Both the position numbers and the translations under genes were made by a program. Under the pieces are notes generated by a model. That model did no database searches. It was not told the origin of the DNA and worked only from the letters and a program-made list of their open reading frames with translations. Below are positions 48,875-56,804 of a stretch of DNA of 64,000 nt, piece after piece. The stretch is from a virus. Each line of letters opens with the position of its first letter. Position 1 is the stretch's first letter. Location: positions 1 to 64,000 of the IMG/VR virus record IMGVR_UViG_3300031469_000005. One strand, written 5' to 3'.

Positions 48875-49048
48875 TTATTCTTCGTTGCAGGCGAGCTTGT
48901 TAGCTCTGCGTGCTGCTTTACGAGATCGGCGGACGTATTCTTTTCGAACGCGTTCCACGCCGTTGTGCCCCGCCTTGACGGTCCCGAACGAGCAACACCC
49001 GTAGTAGCAGGACCGATTCTGGATTCGAGAATTTCCGTAGGCTTTCAT
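48875..49048 (-). CDS. Small basic Cys-rich protein
   Basis: 57 residues: MKAYGNSRIQNRSCYYGCCS then a strongly basic Arg/Lys/Ala helix. Similar short CYYGCC proteins occur widely in phages; function unknown. Leaderless promoter inside the upstream gene. Confidence 0.7.
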   Translation of the reverse strand: MKAYGNSRIQNRSCYYGCCSFGTVKAGHNGVERVRKEYVRRSRKAARRANKLACNEE

Positions 49049-49262
49049 GATCTAAACCTATCACTTTCGACAAGGAAGAACACTTATTCCGAGAAGTTTT
49101 TGCATCAAGCGCATCAACGAAACGCATGTCATGTTGATCGACCGTTTTGTCATTGGGATCGCGAGACGCGTTGTACGTTGCCCTTGCATCTTTGATGCTC
49201 ATGCCCGTGACATCGATACCGCAGTTCTTCCCGAGAGCAACAATGTTTGCGTTAACCTTCAT
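48918..49262 (-). CDS. Small protein, likely frameshifted near its end
   Basis: The start (MKVNANIVALGKNCGIDVTG then DARATYNASRDPNDK, RFVDALDAK) looks genuine and is leaderless. After DALDAK the frame runs 130 nt over the next gene. With one more A in the A5 run (49097-49101) it would end neatly as NFSE and stop near 49084, before the next promoter. So a homopolymer deletion is likely. Confidence 0.6.
   Translation of the reverse strand: MKVNANIVALGKNCGIDVTGMSIKDARATYNASRDPNDKTVDQHDMRFVDALDAKTSRNKCSSLSKVIGLDHESLRKFSNPESVLLLRVLLVRDRQGGAQRRGTRSKRIRPPIS
49055..49083 (-). promoter_or_regulatory. Leaderless promoter (minus strand)
   Basis: GTGTTCTTC, then TGATAGGTT at 49063-49055, TAGATC, ATG at 49048 (6 nt). 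Confidence 0.6.
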
Positions 49263-49268
49263 GATCAG

Positions 49269-49296
49269 ATCATATCATGTTCGGAAACGAAAACAC
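49269..49296 (-). promoter_or_regulatory. Leaderless promoter (minus strand)
   Basis: GTGTTTTCG, TGATATGAT at 49277-49269, CTGATC, ATG at 49262 (6 nt). Confidence 0.65.
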
Positions 49297-49517
49297 TATG
49301 ATGTGTAGTAGATCTGCTCGGGATCGAATCCGGCTTTTCTGCATGCCGTTTCGGCTTCCGGGGCACTCGAGAAATATCCGTGCCATCCGTGCTTTAGGTT
49401 ACCATCTTTTCCGGCGGCACGGAACCATGTGAATCCTCCGGATCGGTCGTACACCAGCGTGGACTTAGCCTCCACCTGAGCGTCGGTTGCGACCGGTTTA
49501 TAAATCGCTTTATTCAT
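49296..49517 (-). CDS. Small protein of unknown function
   Basis: 73 residues from ATG 49517; upstream in-frame codons lie in the promoter. FTWFRAAGKDGNLKHGWHGY followed by SAPEAETACRKAGFDPEQIY. No family recognised. Leaderless. Confidence 0.7.
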   Translation of the reverse strand: MNKAIYKPVATDAQVEAKSTLVYDRSGGFTWFRAAGKDGNLKHGWHGYFSSAPEAETACRKAGFDPEQIYYTS

Positions 49518-49524
49518 AGAGAGA

Positions 49525-49553
49525 ATCATATCATGTTCGGAGACGAAAAACAC
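49525..49553 (-). promoter_or_regulatory. Leaderless promoter (minus strand)
   Basis: GTGTTTTTCG, TGATATGAT at 49533-49525, TCTCTCT, ATG at 49517 (7 nt). Confidence 0.6.
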
Positions 49554-49858
49554 TATTTGTTTGGTTCAAATCGAACGGATTCTTCGTTGAAGTACAAGCA
49601 ACCGAGAGCATGACGATTCTTCCGTCGATCCTGTGTGTAAAGGATGACGGAACCACGATCAATCGCGACCTGATCAAGAACGCCGCGACCCGTTTGTGTC
49701 AAATTGATGCTTGAACACATGCTTCCAAGCTTTGTCAAGAATTCGCGATTCGGATCGATCGGAGAGATCTTTATCGTGATTCGATCCGCGGCGATCGTTA
49801 TCTTGCTGTGACTTCCTCCGTCACGAGTTGGAACGATCTCAATTTTTTTGCCTGACAT
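49553..49858 (-). CDS. Protein of unknown function
   Basis: 101 residues, beta-rich (KITIAADRITIKISPIDPNR). AGGAGA lies 6 nt before ATG. No family recognised. Confidence 0.75.
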   Translation of the reverse strand: MSGKKIEIVPTRDGGSHSKITIAADRITIKISPIDPNREFLTKLGSMCSSINLTQTGRGVLDQVAIDRGSVILYTQDRRKNRHALGCLYFNEESVRFEPNK

Positions 49859-49867
49859 TGTGTTCTC

Positions 49868-50197
49868 CTAAAGTTTGAACAGCGAATCATCGTTTCGTGA
49901 ATCGAGGATCGCATTCTCGATCTTGTACCGTCTCACGTTGAATTCGTGAATCCTAAGATCGTTGAGCAACGCTAACATTCTTGTCTTGAGATCATCGAAC
50001 GAATTCCCCCTACCCGTGCAAAACGCATCGTTGTTGCTGATCTCGAATTCCTTGCTTTTTCGTTTCTCCATGAGAAGCTTTGCAACGTGAAACGATCTTT
50101 CCTTGCAAAGTTGCTTGAAAAGATCGAGTCGTTCATCGAACACGGGATCGATGGTAACGTGAGATTCGTAGTAGAGGGAAAATGTATCGAGGTTCAT
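49868..50197 (-). CDS. Conserved phage-type hypothetical protein
   Basis: 109 residues from ATG 50197 (ATGA overlap). YYESHVTIDPVFDERLDLFK, VAKLLMEKRKSKE, and NVRRYKIENAILDSRNDDSL. The phrases ESHVTIxPVFDER and RYKIExxxLDSR recur in phage proteins of unknown function. The longer in-frame start is less likely. Confidence 0.7.
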   Translation of the reverse strand: MNLDTFSLYYESHVTIDPVFDERLDLFKQLCKERSFHVAKLLMEKRKSKEFEISNNDAFCTGRGNSFDDLKTRMLALLNDLRIHEFNVRRYKIENAILDSRNDDSLFKL

Positions 50198-50538
50198 TCG
50201 GTTCTTTTTGATCGCTGTAACTTCGCTTCGATGCATTCGAGCGCCGTCTGAAATTCTGCTCGATCGTCACGTTCCGCGGCATCGATCGCGTCCTCGAGAA
50301 GATCTGTGACGTCGTTCACCGCCGCGGCCTTATCGGCGTTCGATGAATTGTTGTCGTAGTTCGCCAGGAATTGTCGAGGAGTCACACCATTGATCGACAT
50401 CGAGTGGGAGAGAGTCCTGAGAACGTTCACGCTCGTCGATGCTTGTCCGAATTGATCAACGAACGGGGGCTTCTCGACCTCGGCTTTTCGCACGTACTTG
50501 ATCTTGAGCTTGCTGTTCGATTCGGGTTTTTGAGGCAT
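50194..50538 (-). CDS. Protein of unknown function
   Basis: 114 residues; basic lead (SKLKIKYVRKAEVEKPPFVD) and acidic helical end (DLLEDAIDAAERDDRAEFQT). Leaderless start; coupled to the next gene. Confidence 0.75.
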   Translation of the reverse strand: MPQKPESNSKLKIKYVRKAEVEKPPFVDQFGQASTSVNVLRTLSHSMSINGVTPRQFLANYDNNSSNADKAAAVNDVTDLLEDAIDAAERDDRAEFQTALECIEAKLQRSKRTE

Positions 50539-50543
50539 ATTTC

Positions 50544-50570
50544 ATTGTATCATCGTTTCAAACAAATGAC
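50544..50570 (-). promoter_or_regulatory. Leaderless promoter (minus strand)
   Basis: TGATACAAT at 50552-50544, then GAAAT and ATG at 50538 (5 nt). Upstream TTTGTTTGAAAC is a weaker version of the distal box. Confidence 0.55.
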
Positions 50571-50866
50571 ACGATCCAATCGGCTCGATGCAATTCTTGG
50601 TTGACGTGGTACGTGTGATGCCTCAATTTTTGATTTGAGTTGATCGTCGTGATCTGAACGAAGACGTCATCACTCGGCTTTACGCTGACTCCAACCGATT
50701 CAAGGATACCCGTACACGATACAACTGATATGACGAGCTCCACCGGATATCGAGCCCAAAAATTTGTCGTTCCCGCCGTTCTGGTGATGAACATTTTCTT
50801 GTTGAGAAGCATTGTTCCCGGCTTGATGTCGAGCCAGTGAATGCGTGTGTCAAGACTTTGCGACAT
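50558..50866 (-). CDS. PGT-motif small protein
   Basis: 102 residues from ATG 50866: IHWLDIKPGTMLLNKKMFIT holds the motif, followed by strand-rich sequence (VELVISVVSCTGILESVGVS). Overlaps the ligase stop by 17 nt. Confidence 0.7.
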   Translation of the reverse strand: MSQSLDTRIHWLDIKPGTMLLNKKMFITRTAGTTNFWARYPVELVISVVSCTGILESVGVSVKPSDDVFVQITTINSNQKLRHHTYHVNQELHRADWIVSFV

Positions 50867-52229
50867 GAGCTTCGTATGCACGGACAACTTGCGGATCTAC
50901 ATCACATTCTTCCCGCCACCTTTTAAAAACGGGAAATCTTACTTTGAGATCGGGTGTCAAAAATTGACCCTTAATTTCCATGATCTTCCCATAATATGTC
51001 TCGGGGCCAACGAGCTGAAATTCAGCACGTTGAGCATCCTTCCAACCACCACCGCATCTCGTGGTCACACCGTCCTTCGAGAGGCCGATGAAGCCCCCGA
51101 ATTGACCTTCGCGCTTCGTGTTGGTATGTCCTTGGTACCAACCGACGACCACCAACTCGTGAGTGGTCACGGGCTTGAACTTTCGAATTGCCTTCGAACG
51201 TTCGAACACGTACGGAGAATAGAGATCCTTGAGCATGACACCCTCGAATCCCGCTTCGAGACTTTCGAAGAAGAACTCAAGCAGCTCGGGCTCGTTCGAG
51301 ATGATCTTACCTTCAACGGCCACGATGTTGGGGTGATTCAAGGCGGCGACGATTGTTTTCACGTTCGAGATGCGTTCACCGAACCACGTTCCACAGAGTT
51401 GACTCGACCATTCGGTGATCGTCATCGTGTCGAACACGTTGATCTTGATCTGGCTGTCATCCTTCAGATTCTTGCTCGAAAGCAGAACGCTTGCAGACAT
51501 CTCCCAGTTATCGCACATTGCTTCGCAATCGAGGACGAAGTTATCGAACTTCGACGCTTCAAGAACCTTCTTGATCGTGGGGAGGGTATCGAATTGCTTC
51601 CCGTTGCGGGAGAACATTTCAACGACACCATCTTTCTTGATGACGACGCACCGGAAGCCGTCGATCTTACGGTCAGCGTAGACGGGGTACGAGATTCGCT
51701 CGTTGATCTTCACATCGTAGCCGCGTGGGCTGTCGTGATTCTCCACGACCTTCGCCTCGAGAGGTTCCGCGAGAGATACCGCGAACTTCTTCACCAGACC
51801 CGGCCAGAACTTCTCGACAAGGTTGTCCGAAACGCCGCAGCGCATGTTCCTGAGCAGGATTCGGTGACACCATTTTTGTTCGAGTTCGAGCATTTCAGCG
51901 AAACTGTTCACGACTGCATCCTTCGCAGCATTCCCCGAAAGTTCTCGAACGTTGAGACGATCCAGCAAGTCAATGAACTTTGAAATTTCGCGATCCGATT
52001 CCTGCGAAAGATACGCATCGACATCATCAATACCGTCGCAGTAACGTGATGCAGAACCCGGAGCGGAGGGCATCTTGAACTTCACCACACCGAAGTTCGC
52101 AAACGGGTCGCCCACGATCTGGAAGATCCGCTTCAGAAGCTCGTTGTTCGCGTGTTGCTCGAGAATTGCTTCCTTCGCAAGACGCGAGTTGTCAGCTTCG
52201 AGGGCTTCGAGAATGTCTACTACGTTCAT
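50850..52229 (-). CDS. ATP-dependent DNA ligase
   Basis: 459 residues, near the size of T4 gp30. Motif I YADRKIDGFR with Lys188, motif III VLDCEAM, motif IV FEGVMLKD, motif V AIRKFKP, and a C-terminal OB part with FPVFKRWRE. An N-terminal helical DNA-binding domain precedes. Joins nicks in replicating phage DNA. Leaderless promoter. Confidence 0.93.
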   Translation of the reverse strand: MNVVDILEALEADNSRLAKEAILEQHANNELLKRIFQIVGDPFANFGVVKFKMPSAPGSASRYCDGIDDVDAYLSQESDREISKFIDLLDRLNVRELSGNAAKDAVVNSFAEMLELEQKWCHRILLRNMRCGVSDNLVEKFWPGLVKKFAVSLAEPLEAKVVENHDSPRGYDVKINERISYPVYADRKIDGFRCVVIKKDGVVEMFSRNGKQFDTLPTIKKVLEASKFDNFVLDCEAMCDNWEMSASVLLSSKNLKDDSQIKINVFDTMTITEWSSQLCGTWFGERISNVKTIVAALNHPNIVAVEGKIISNEPELLEFFFESLEAGFEGVMLKDLYSPYVFERSKAIRKFKPVTTHELVVVGWYQGHTNTKREGQFGGFIGLSKDGVTTRCGGGWKDAQRAEFQLVGPETYYGKIMEIKGQFLTPDLKVRFPVFKRWREECDVDPQVVRAYEAHVAKS

Positions 52230-52235
52230 GTGTTG

Positions 52236-52264
52236 ATCCTATCATCTTTCGTTGAAGAGAACAC
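52236..52264 (-). promoter_or_regulatory. Leaderless promoter of the DNA ligase gene
   Basis: GTGTTCTC, TGATAGGAT at 52244-52236, CAACAC, ATG at 52229 (6 nt). Confidence 0.65.
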
Positions 52265-52504
52265 CTAAAATCTCAACGAGTTCGCACGTAATCGATCGCG
52301 TACCAGTCGATCGTCGATGATCGTGATCGCTGCGGGATTAAGAGTTTTAATGTGGTACATTGCGATCGGATTTTCTGAACCCCCACCCCAAAGAACGCAG
52401 ATCGTTTGACCGTCATTTGCAATGACGAGACCCGACACGACGTGTATGTTCTTCTTAGTTGGACCGTTGTAAGGTACAGATCGTGGACCGCGATTGTCGA
52501 ACAA
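52265..52504 (-). CDS. Small beta protein
   Basis: 79 residues, VVSGLVIANDGQTICVLWGG and MYHIKTLNPAAI: barrel-like. TTG start with GGGGAA 9 nt upstream. Its end lies next to the ligase promoter. Function unknown. Confidence 0.65.
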   Translation of the reverse strand: MFDNRGPRSVPYNGPTKKNIHVVSGLVIANDGQTICVLWGGGSENPIAMYHIKTLNPAAITIIDDRLVRDRLRANSLRF

Positions 52505-52554
52505 TAGCGAAGTTCCCCGGCAAAAGGTTCTTAGTGGTTAGTGGTTTGACGTTG

Positions 52555-52887
52555 TCAATCATCGTTCATTTTCGATTCTGAACATGCGATTTTAACGATC
52601 TGTTTTTCGTCAAGTTTCTTTTGGTTGATCACGAAGTCGCAATTGATGTGTCCGACGGCCATGAAAACGATGATCTCCCAATTCGCTGGAACCGTCTTAA
52701 CAACCCAAGATTCCAAAGCGAAATGAAAGGCACTTCTCGGGTGACCGATCGTTGACCAGGTCTTGCCTTTCTTTGACCACCTTGGTGAACCAATACCATC
52801 ATTCAGAAAAAGGCCCGTGGACCGATCTCGAACCTTGAACGAACACGCAAATTTAGGTGGTTGTTCTTGCCGTGACATTGAATTCAT
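52555..52887 (-). CDS. Protein of unknown function
   Basis: 110 residues; DRSTGLFLNDGIGSPRWSKK and SAFHFALESWVVKTVPANWE. ATG 52887 or ATG 52878. Overlaps the next upstream gene by 35 nt. No family recognised. Confidence 0.7.
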   Translation of the reverse strand: MNSMSRQEQPPKFACSFKVRDRSTGLFLNDGIGSPRWSKKGKTWSTIGHPRSAFHFALESWVVKTVPANWEIIVFMAVGHINCDFVINQKKLDEKQIVKIACSESKMNDD

Positions 52888-53095
52888 TACGATTCTTGTA
52901 AATTTGTTTCTCGATGAGACCGTTCGAGATCGTGGTAGCGAGAACTGCTTGTCGATTGGCTGAACACCTGACGATGCTAATGATCATTCTAATCTTTGGA
53001 ACCACGGTATCATCACCGTAATTGACGGGTGCACGATAGACATGATCTACGATCATATCACCCGGTCGAAGCTCATGAAATGATATCAGATTCAT
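52853..53095 (-). CDS. PGD-motif small protein
   Basis: 80 residues, MNLISFHELRPGDMIVDHVY with the motif, then IRMIISIVRCSANRQAVLAT. Preceded by a strong hairpin; no own promoter seen. Confidence 0.7.
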   Translation of the reverse strand: MNLISFHELRPGDMIVDHVYRAPVNYGDDTVVPKIRMIISIVRCSANRQAVLATTISNGLIEKQIYKNRNEFNVTARTTT

Positions 53096-53102
53096 ACATG
53101 AC

Positions 53103-53126
53103 TTCGGGGCGATTGCTCGCCCCGAA
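53103..53126. terminator. Strong hairpin after the MoxR gene
   Basis: TTCGGGGCGA (53103-53112) and TCGCCCCGAA (53117-53126), a perfect 10-bp stem. On the minus strand the loop is GCAA, a stable GNRA type. It ends or stabilises the moxR message; there is no U tract. Confidence 0.6.
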
Positions 53127-53160
53127 CCACCAACCTAAACGACTCTCAACAACTTATGAA

Positions 53161-54336
53161 CTAAGATTGGTTAGTAAAAATACTCGGGATGTTCGGTACA
53201 ACCCCGATCCCAGCCTCCCCGGCGGGGACGCCGAAGACATCCAGGACCAATTCTGCGCACCACTTGTGGACCGCAACCGAAAGGGAGAGGTTATCGATTC
53301 CCTTCGCGGTCATCTCGGTCCAGAACTTGATCCGAAGCTCATGAGGAAGATCCTTCATGAACGCCTGGATGTTCTTTCCCTGCTTCTCGGTGAGATCGGT
53401 CATTCCCGTGGTGTTGCTGTGGGCAACAACCTTGTCGATGAGCTCGTTCCAGAGATCCTGGGTGGTACCGTTTCCCGTGTTGTTCAACTTCTTCTGAACC
53501 TTCTTCAAGGTATAGGAATTCAACACATCCTCGGCCGAGATCTGGCGGTCGATCGTCTTGACGTAGCTGCGGAACTTCAGCGCGGCCTCCATGCCGAGGT
53601 AACCGATGCAGGTGTTCAGGAATCTGCTATCATCGGGATCCTCGATCAGGCCGTTCTTCTTGAAGGCCAGGTCGACGAACTCCCAGGATCGACGTGAGGG
53701 TGCGACATCCGAGGGATTTGCCTTGTCCTTGGGGGTGTCGAGCCACACCTCATTCGTGCGGATGAAGTCCACGATGTTGGCGTGGATTCGTTGCTTCCCC
53801 GTCTTCTCGTCCGTTGCCTGTGCCCAATCCATCCAGTCGGAAACGGAGGGGGTCAGATCGACCACGAAGAAGCGATCCAGAAGGGCGGGATCCATTTCGT
53901 TCACCGTGTACTGCGCCGAGGTGTTCACCGCCGCGACCACCATCGTCTCGGGGTGCAACTTTCGACCGGCAAGTTCTCGATCCAGAACGATCTGGAAAGC
54001 AGCCTGCATGATCTCGGTGTTCGCCCGGTTCATCTCGTCGAGGAACAACAGGCAAGGGGATTCGCATGCCTTGTTGAACCATTCCATGGGATTCCACCGG
54101 GTGACGTTTCCGTCCGTCGAGGGAAGACCCAGCATGTCACCGTCGGTCATCTGCGATAGACGTTGATCGATTACTTCACGTTCGATACCATCGATCTTCT
54201 GACGAAGCTTTGCAAGCAATCGTACGACCTGGCTCTTTCCCATACCGTGGTCCGCCCGAAGCAACAGGCTGGTCTCCACTGGCAGCGAGGTCGCAACCTC
54301 GAGAAACGACTTGATGTTCATTGCTGCGTTAGACAT
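53161..54336 (-). CDS. MoxR-type AAA+ ATPase
   Basis: 391 residues. Walker A ADHGMGKSQ (about 29-37), Walker B CLLFLDEMNRA, sensor 1 VVAAVNTSA, and the typical MEMDPALLDRFF-like EMDPALLDRFFVVDL. MoxR ATPases act with VWA proteins as chaperones that insert metal cofactors or remodel complexes. The window has two VWA proteins (15381, 56805). AAAGGAAAA lies about 10 nt before ATG. Confidence 0.9.
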   Translation of the reverse strand: MSNAAMNIKSFLEVATSLPVETSLLLRADHGMGKSQVVRLLAKLRQKIDGIEREVIDQRLSQMTDGDMLGLPSTDGNVTRWNPMEWFNKACESPCLLFLDEMNRANTEIMQAAFQIVLDRELAGRKLHPETMVVAAVNTSAQYTVNEMDPALLDRFFVVDLTPSVSDWMDWAQATDEKTGKQRIHANIVDFIRTNEVWLDTPKDKANPSDVAPSRRSWEFVDLAFKKNGLIEDPDDSRFLNTCIGYLGMEAALKFRSYVKTIDRQISAEDVLNSYTLKKVQKKLNNTGNGTTQDLWNELIDKVVAHSNTTGMTDLTEKQGKNIQAFMKDLPHELRIKFWTEMTAKGIDNLSLSVAVHKWCAELVLDVFGVPAGEAGIGVVPNIPSIFTNQS

Positions 54337-54389
54337 TTACGATATTTTTCCTTTGTGAGAGTTGCAGATTTCTGCGGGTTGGTTTGTTA

Positions 54390-54418
54390 AGTTTATCATG
54401 TTCCTCGAAAAGGAACAC
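54390..54418 (-). promoter_or_regulatory. Promoter of the MoxR gene with leader
   Basis: GTGTTCC, TGATAAACT at 54398-54390, with a GTTC...GAAC dyad. The ATG is 54 nt downstream, so this mRNA has a leader and binding site. Confidence 0.6.
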
Positions 54419-54750
54419 TAGATTTTTGGAGTTGGATCACCAAACGCTTCGAGAACGAATGGTGCAAGTGCGTCATGGATTCGTTTGATTCTTGTGAAGT
54501 CTGAACAATCACGAGTCACGAACGTCCAAACATCAAGTCGATCATCGTAGTTCAATGACGCAAATTTTTTGCGAATATTACTAAGATCCTCCGTCGAAAG
54601 TTCTTCGTTCAAAGCGCAATGAAAGAACTGAAACGTTTCATTGTTCGCGTATTTCGCAATATGTTCATCGTTCGTGAGCATGTTGTCATTGTGCTCACGA
54701 GTGAGCTTACAGTCAAGAGTCCCGCATGAATGAGCCATTTGTTTTATCAT
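54418..54750 (-). CDS. Protein of unknown function
   Basis: 110 residues; His/Cys-containing start (MAHSCGTLDCKLTREHND), helical centre, then LDVWTFVTRDCSDFTRIKRI. Predicted leaderless. No family recognised. Confidence 0.75.
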   Translation of the reverse strand: MIKQMAHSCGTLDCKLTREHNDNMLTNDEHIAKYANNETFQFFHCALNEELSTEDLSNIRKKFASLNYDDRLDVWTFVTRDCSDFTRIKRIHDALAPFVLEAFGDPTPKI

Positions 54751-54757
54751 TTGTTTG

Positions 54758-54786
54758 ATCCTATCATTTCATTGAAGAAAGAACAC
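54758..54786 (-). promoter_or_regulatory. Leaderless promoter (minus strand)
   Basis: GTGTTCTTTC, TGATAGGAT at 54766-54758, CAAACAA, ATG at 54750 (7 nt). Confidence 0.6.
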
Positions 54787-54791
54787 GATTG

Positions 54792-55247
54792 TTATCCACA
54801 ACAATCTTCGCAACGATATTCTTGCAATTTTGTTTTGCGTGTAACCGTACAATTGTTGTCATTATATTTGCAACCATGAGTTACACAACAATGTCGAGTG
54901 TGAACATCGCTTTTCAATTCAGAAAGAACTTCGATTTCATCATCATGGTGAACCATTTTACGTGCATTTTCATCACGCTCAGCGTAATTCTCGAAACGCC
55001 AATTCGTCATTCCGTCCTCGGATTCAAGTTCTGGACCGTTAACACAAATTGCCTTGATCTCGCCGAAATCAGCGAGATGGGATTCATCGAGCAACACAAT
55101 GTAACCGAACACGACGTGCACAAACGAAACACCGACGACGGTTCCGTAATGTCGTTTTCCGAGGTACGAGTCTGGAATCTTCACGCGAGTGTTCATTGGA
55201 ACAGGCTTGTGCATTGTGGGCGTGGGAGTTTTGTACGTAGTTGTCAT
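54792..55247 (-). CDS. Barrel-plus-zinc-finger-like protein
   Basis: 151 residues. VPMNTRVKIPDSYLGKRHYG then TVVGVSFVHVVFGYIVLL resembles a small barrel; the end RHCCVTHGCKYNDNNC with YRCEDCC carries several Cys/His that could bind zinc. Function unknown. Promoter with a 10-nt gap to ATG. Confidence 0.75.
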   Translation of the reverse strand: MTTTYKTPTPTMHKPVPMNTRVKIPDSYLGKRHYGTVVGVSFVHVVFGYIVLLDESHLADFGEIKAICVNGPELESEDGMTNWRFENYAERDENARKMVHHDDEIEVLSELKSDVHTRHCCVTHGCKYNDNNCTVTRKTKLQEYRCEDCCG

Positions 55248-55257
55248 GATTTGTTTT

Positions 55258-55286
55258 ATTCTATCACTTCAAAGAAGAAAGAACAC
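55258..55286 (-). promoter_or_regulatory. Promoter (minus strand), near leaderless
   Basis: GTGTTCTTTC, TGATAGAAT at 55266-55258, then 10 nt to ATG at 55247; a leader of three or four bases at most. Confidence 0.55.
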
Positions 55287-55440
55287 GAAAATGTTCATCG
55301 GCTCGACTGATACCCATTCTGTACAATTTCATGTCGCTTAAAATGACTAGTTCGTAGTAAAAATTCAAACGAAAATCAGAATCCAGCGTCTTGCTTGAAA
55401 GCACAATGAAAGATTGAATTCTTCTTGAAGAACGTATCAT
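55264..55440 (-). CDS. Small protein or C-terminal half of the 55376 gene (tentative)
   Basis: 58 residues from ATG 55440: RIQSFIVLSSKTLDSDFRLN and YYELVILSDMKLYRMG. Overlaps the 55376 gene by 65 nt in another frame and runs through the next promoter. It may be the real end of that gene if a base is missing. Confidence 0.4.
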   Translation of the reverse strand: MIRSSRRIQSFIVLSSKTLDSDFRLNFYYELVILSDMKLYRMGISRADEHFRVLSSLK

Positions 55441-55567
55441 CGCTACCCAAACGGCCAGGCCGTTTGTGATCTTTGTACTTTTGTCCCCAGTGGCCCATAC
55501 CGCCCACCAACACGATATCACCTATCGTGGGAAAACGAGGGCCATTCTCAGACGGTACGAGTTCCAT
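55376..55567 (-). CDS. GD-motif small protein
   Basis: 63 residues: PRFPTIGDIVLVGGMGHWGQ, a GD variant of the shared motif. Ends FKQDAGF. Possible frame break with the 55264 frame. Confidence 0.6.
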   Translation of the reverse strand: MELVPSENGPRFPTIGDIVLVGGMGHWGQKYKDHKRPGRLGSDDTFFKKNSIFHCAFKQDAGF

Positions 55568-55576
55568 CTTCGAATC

Positions 55577-56353
55577 TTATACGAATTGACCCTTTTTGAA
55601 GAGACCGGTTTCCTCGAGACCGAGGACGAACGTCTTACCGCTGCACCCGAACCGATTCTTCCTGTTCGAGAAGATCCTCTCACCCCAGGTCTCGGAACGC
55701 TTGTCGAGATCGATGTAGAGGTGAAGGTGCATGTCAAGCATGTGCTTCACAGAATTCTTCCCCGCGAACTCCCCGCCCTTAGTAACCTGACCGACGAACA
55801 AGGCAATGACGTTCGTACGTTGCTTCACGAACTCGGTGATCTGCTTCGCAACCCTGACGTGGGTGTTCCCATTCATTCCACCGTCAGCGTACTTCCCATC
55901 GTTCATGCATTGCAAGGAATCGATGAGCATGAACACCTTCTTGTTCGGATTCTTATCCGAAAGTGCCGCAGTGTACTCGATGAGCTTGGGTGTCAAGGGT
56001 TCCTGTCCCACCATGAAACCGCTCTTCAACTTGAGGCGTTCACGAGTTAAACCGACCTGGTACAGCGATTCCTCAACCGTGTTGAAGAGGGCAATGTGAC
56101 CCGTGCTAGTGATTGAATCAGCCAGTTGCAACATGAAGGTGGTTTTACCACCGCCCGGAGAACCCGTGATCATCCCGCAGGTGGTCGGAGTGAAACCAAA
56201 TCCGCCGACGCATTCATCGACCCACGGGATTCCGCACGACACCTTTTCCTTGATATGCGTAGGAACGTTGATGTCGAGAACGTTGGAACCTAGCTCGAAC
56301 TCCTGAATCGGCTCAAAATCGACGAAATTATCATTCTTGGATGACCTTGCCAT
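55577..56353 (-). CDS. RadA/Sms-like RecA-fold ATPase
   Basis: 258 residues from ATG 56353 with GAGGAA 6 nt upstream. Walker A TGSPGGGKTTF, NTVEESLYQVGLTRERL, Walker B-like VFMLIDSLQCM, and SNRKNRFGCSGKTFVLG, the KNRFG motif specific to RadA. The zinc finger and Lon-like end of bacterial RadA are absent. RadA drives branch migration in recombination; here it would aid recombination-dependent replication. Confidence 0.85.
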   Translation of the reverse strand: MARSSKNDNFVDFEPIQEFELGSNVLDINVPTHIKEKVSCGIPWVDECVGGFGFTPTTCGMITGSPGGGKTTFMLQLADSITSTGHIALFNTVEESLYQVGLTRERLKLKSGFMVGQEPLTPKLIEYTAALSDKNPNKKVFMLIDSLQCMNDGKYADGGMNGNTHVRVAKQITEFVKQRTNVIALFVGQVTKGGEFAGKNSVKHMLDMHLHLYIDLDKRSETWGERIFSNRKNRFGCSGKTFVLGLEETGLFKKGQFV

Positions 56354-56375
56354 TGAATTCCTCGGGTGAAAGAGA

Positions 56376-56405
56376 ATCTTATCACAGTTTCCCAGAATGA
56401 ACAAC
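56376..56405 (-). promoter_or_regulatory. Promoter of the RadA-like gene
   Basis: TGTGATAAGAT at 56386-56376 on the minus strand, with TTGTTGTTC upstream. The ATG is 22 nt further, with a binding site. Confidence 0.5.
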
Positions 56406-56448
56406 AAAAAGGAAAATAGCAAAGGATTTCGTGGATGATGGTGTTTTG

Positions 56449-56477
56449 TTGTTCATTTGTGTTTCGTATGATATGAT
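56449..56477 (+). promoter_or_regulatory. Leaderless promoter
   Basis: TTGTTC near 56449 and TGATATGAT at 56469-56477, then TGATC and ATG at 56483 (5 nt). Divergent from the RadA-like gene promoter. Confidence 0.6.
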
Positions 56478-56482
56478 TGATC

Positions 56483-56728
56483 ATGAATGACAAAACGTTG
56501 GTTGCAGCGCAAGAAATTGTGAACGTTCTGTACAGCGATTCCCGCATTATTCTCGACGTGAACGAGGTCGCTGAGATACTTCAGGGTGACGTCAACATTA
56601 ACGAGGTTGAACTCCCGACGAGCGATGAGATCAGCATATTGGTGTGCGGTGACGAAGATGGTGTCATTTCAGATGATCTGAAGATGCGGTACCCCGACAC
56701 CTACAATTTTCTTGCAGAACAATTTTGA
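56483..56728 (+). CDS. Small acidic protein
   Basis: 81 residues, acidic (DVNEVAEILQGDVNINEVEL). An in-frame ATG at 56477 lies in the -10 box and is rejected. No family recognised. Confidence 0.7.
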   Translation: MNDKTLVAAQEIVNVLYSDSRIILDVNEVAEILQGDVNINEVELPTSDEISILVCGDEDGVISDDLKMRYPDTYNFLAEQF

Positions 56729-56804
56729 TTGTTTTCTGTTCGCTGTTTGTGATACGATGAATTCTCACTCAGCAATGCGATCACCGCATTGTGTTAGGAC
56801 GTAA

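Noticed and set aside
50841-51983. 380-residue plus-strand frame opposite the DNA ligase gene
   Set aside because: It mirrors a well supported ligase with all motifs; the frame is open because of codon bias. Its sequence has no domain pattern.
53029-54166. Plus-strand frames of 180-220 residues opposite the MoxR gene
   Set aside because: Open only because of the GC-rich codons of moxR; the MoxR motifs are on the minus strand.
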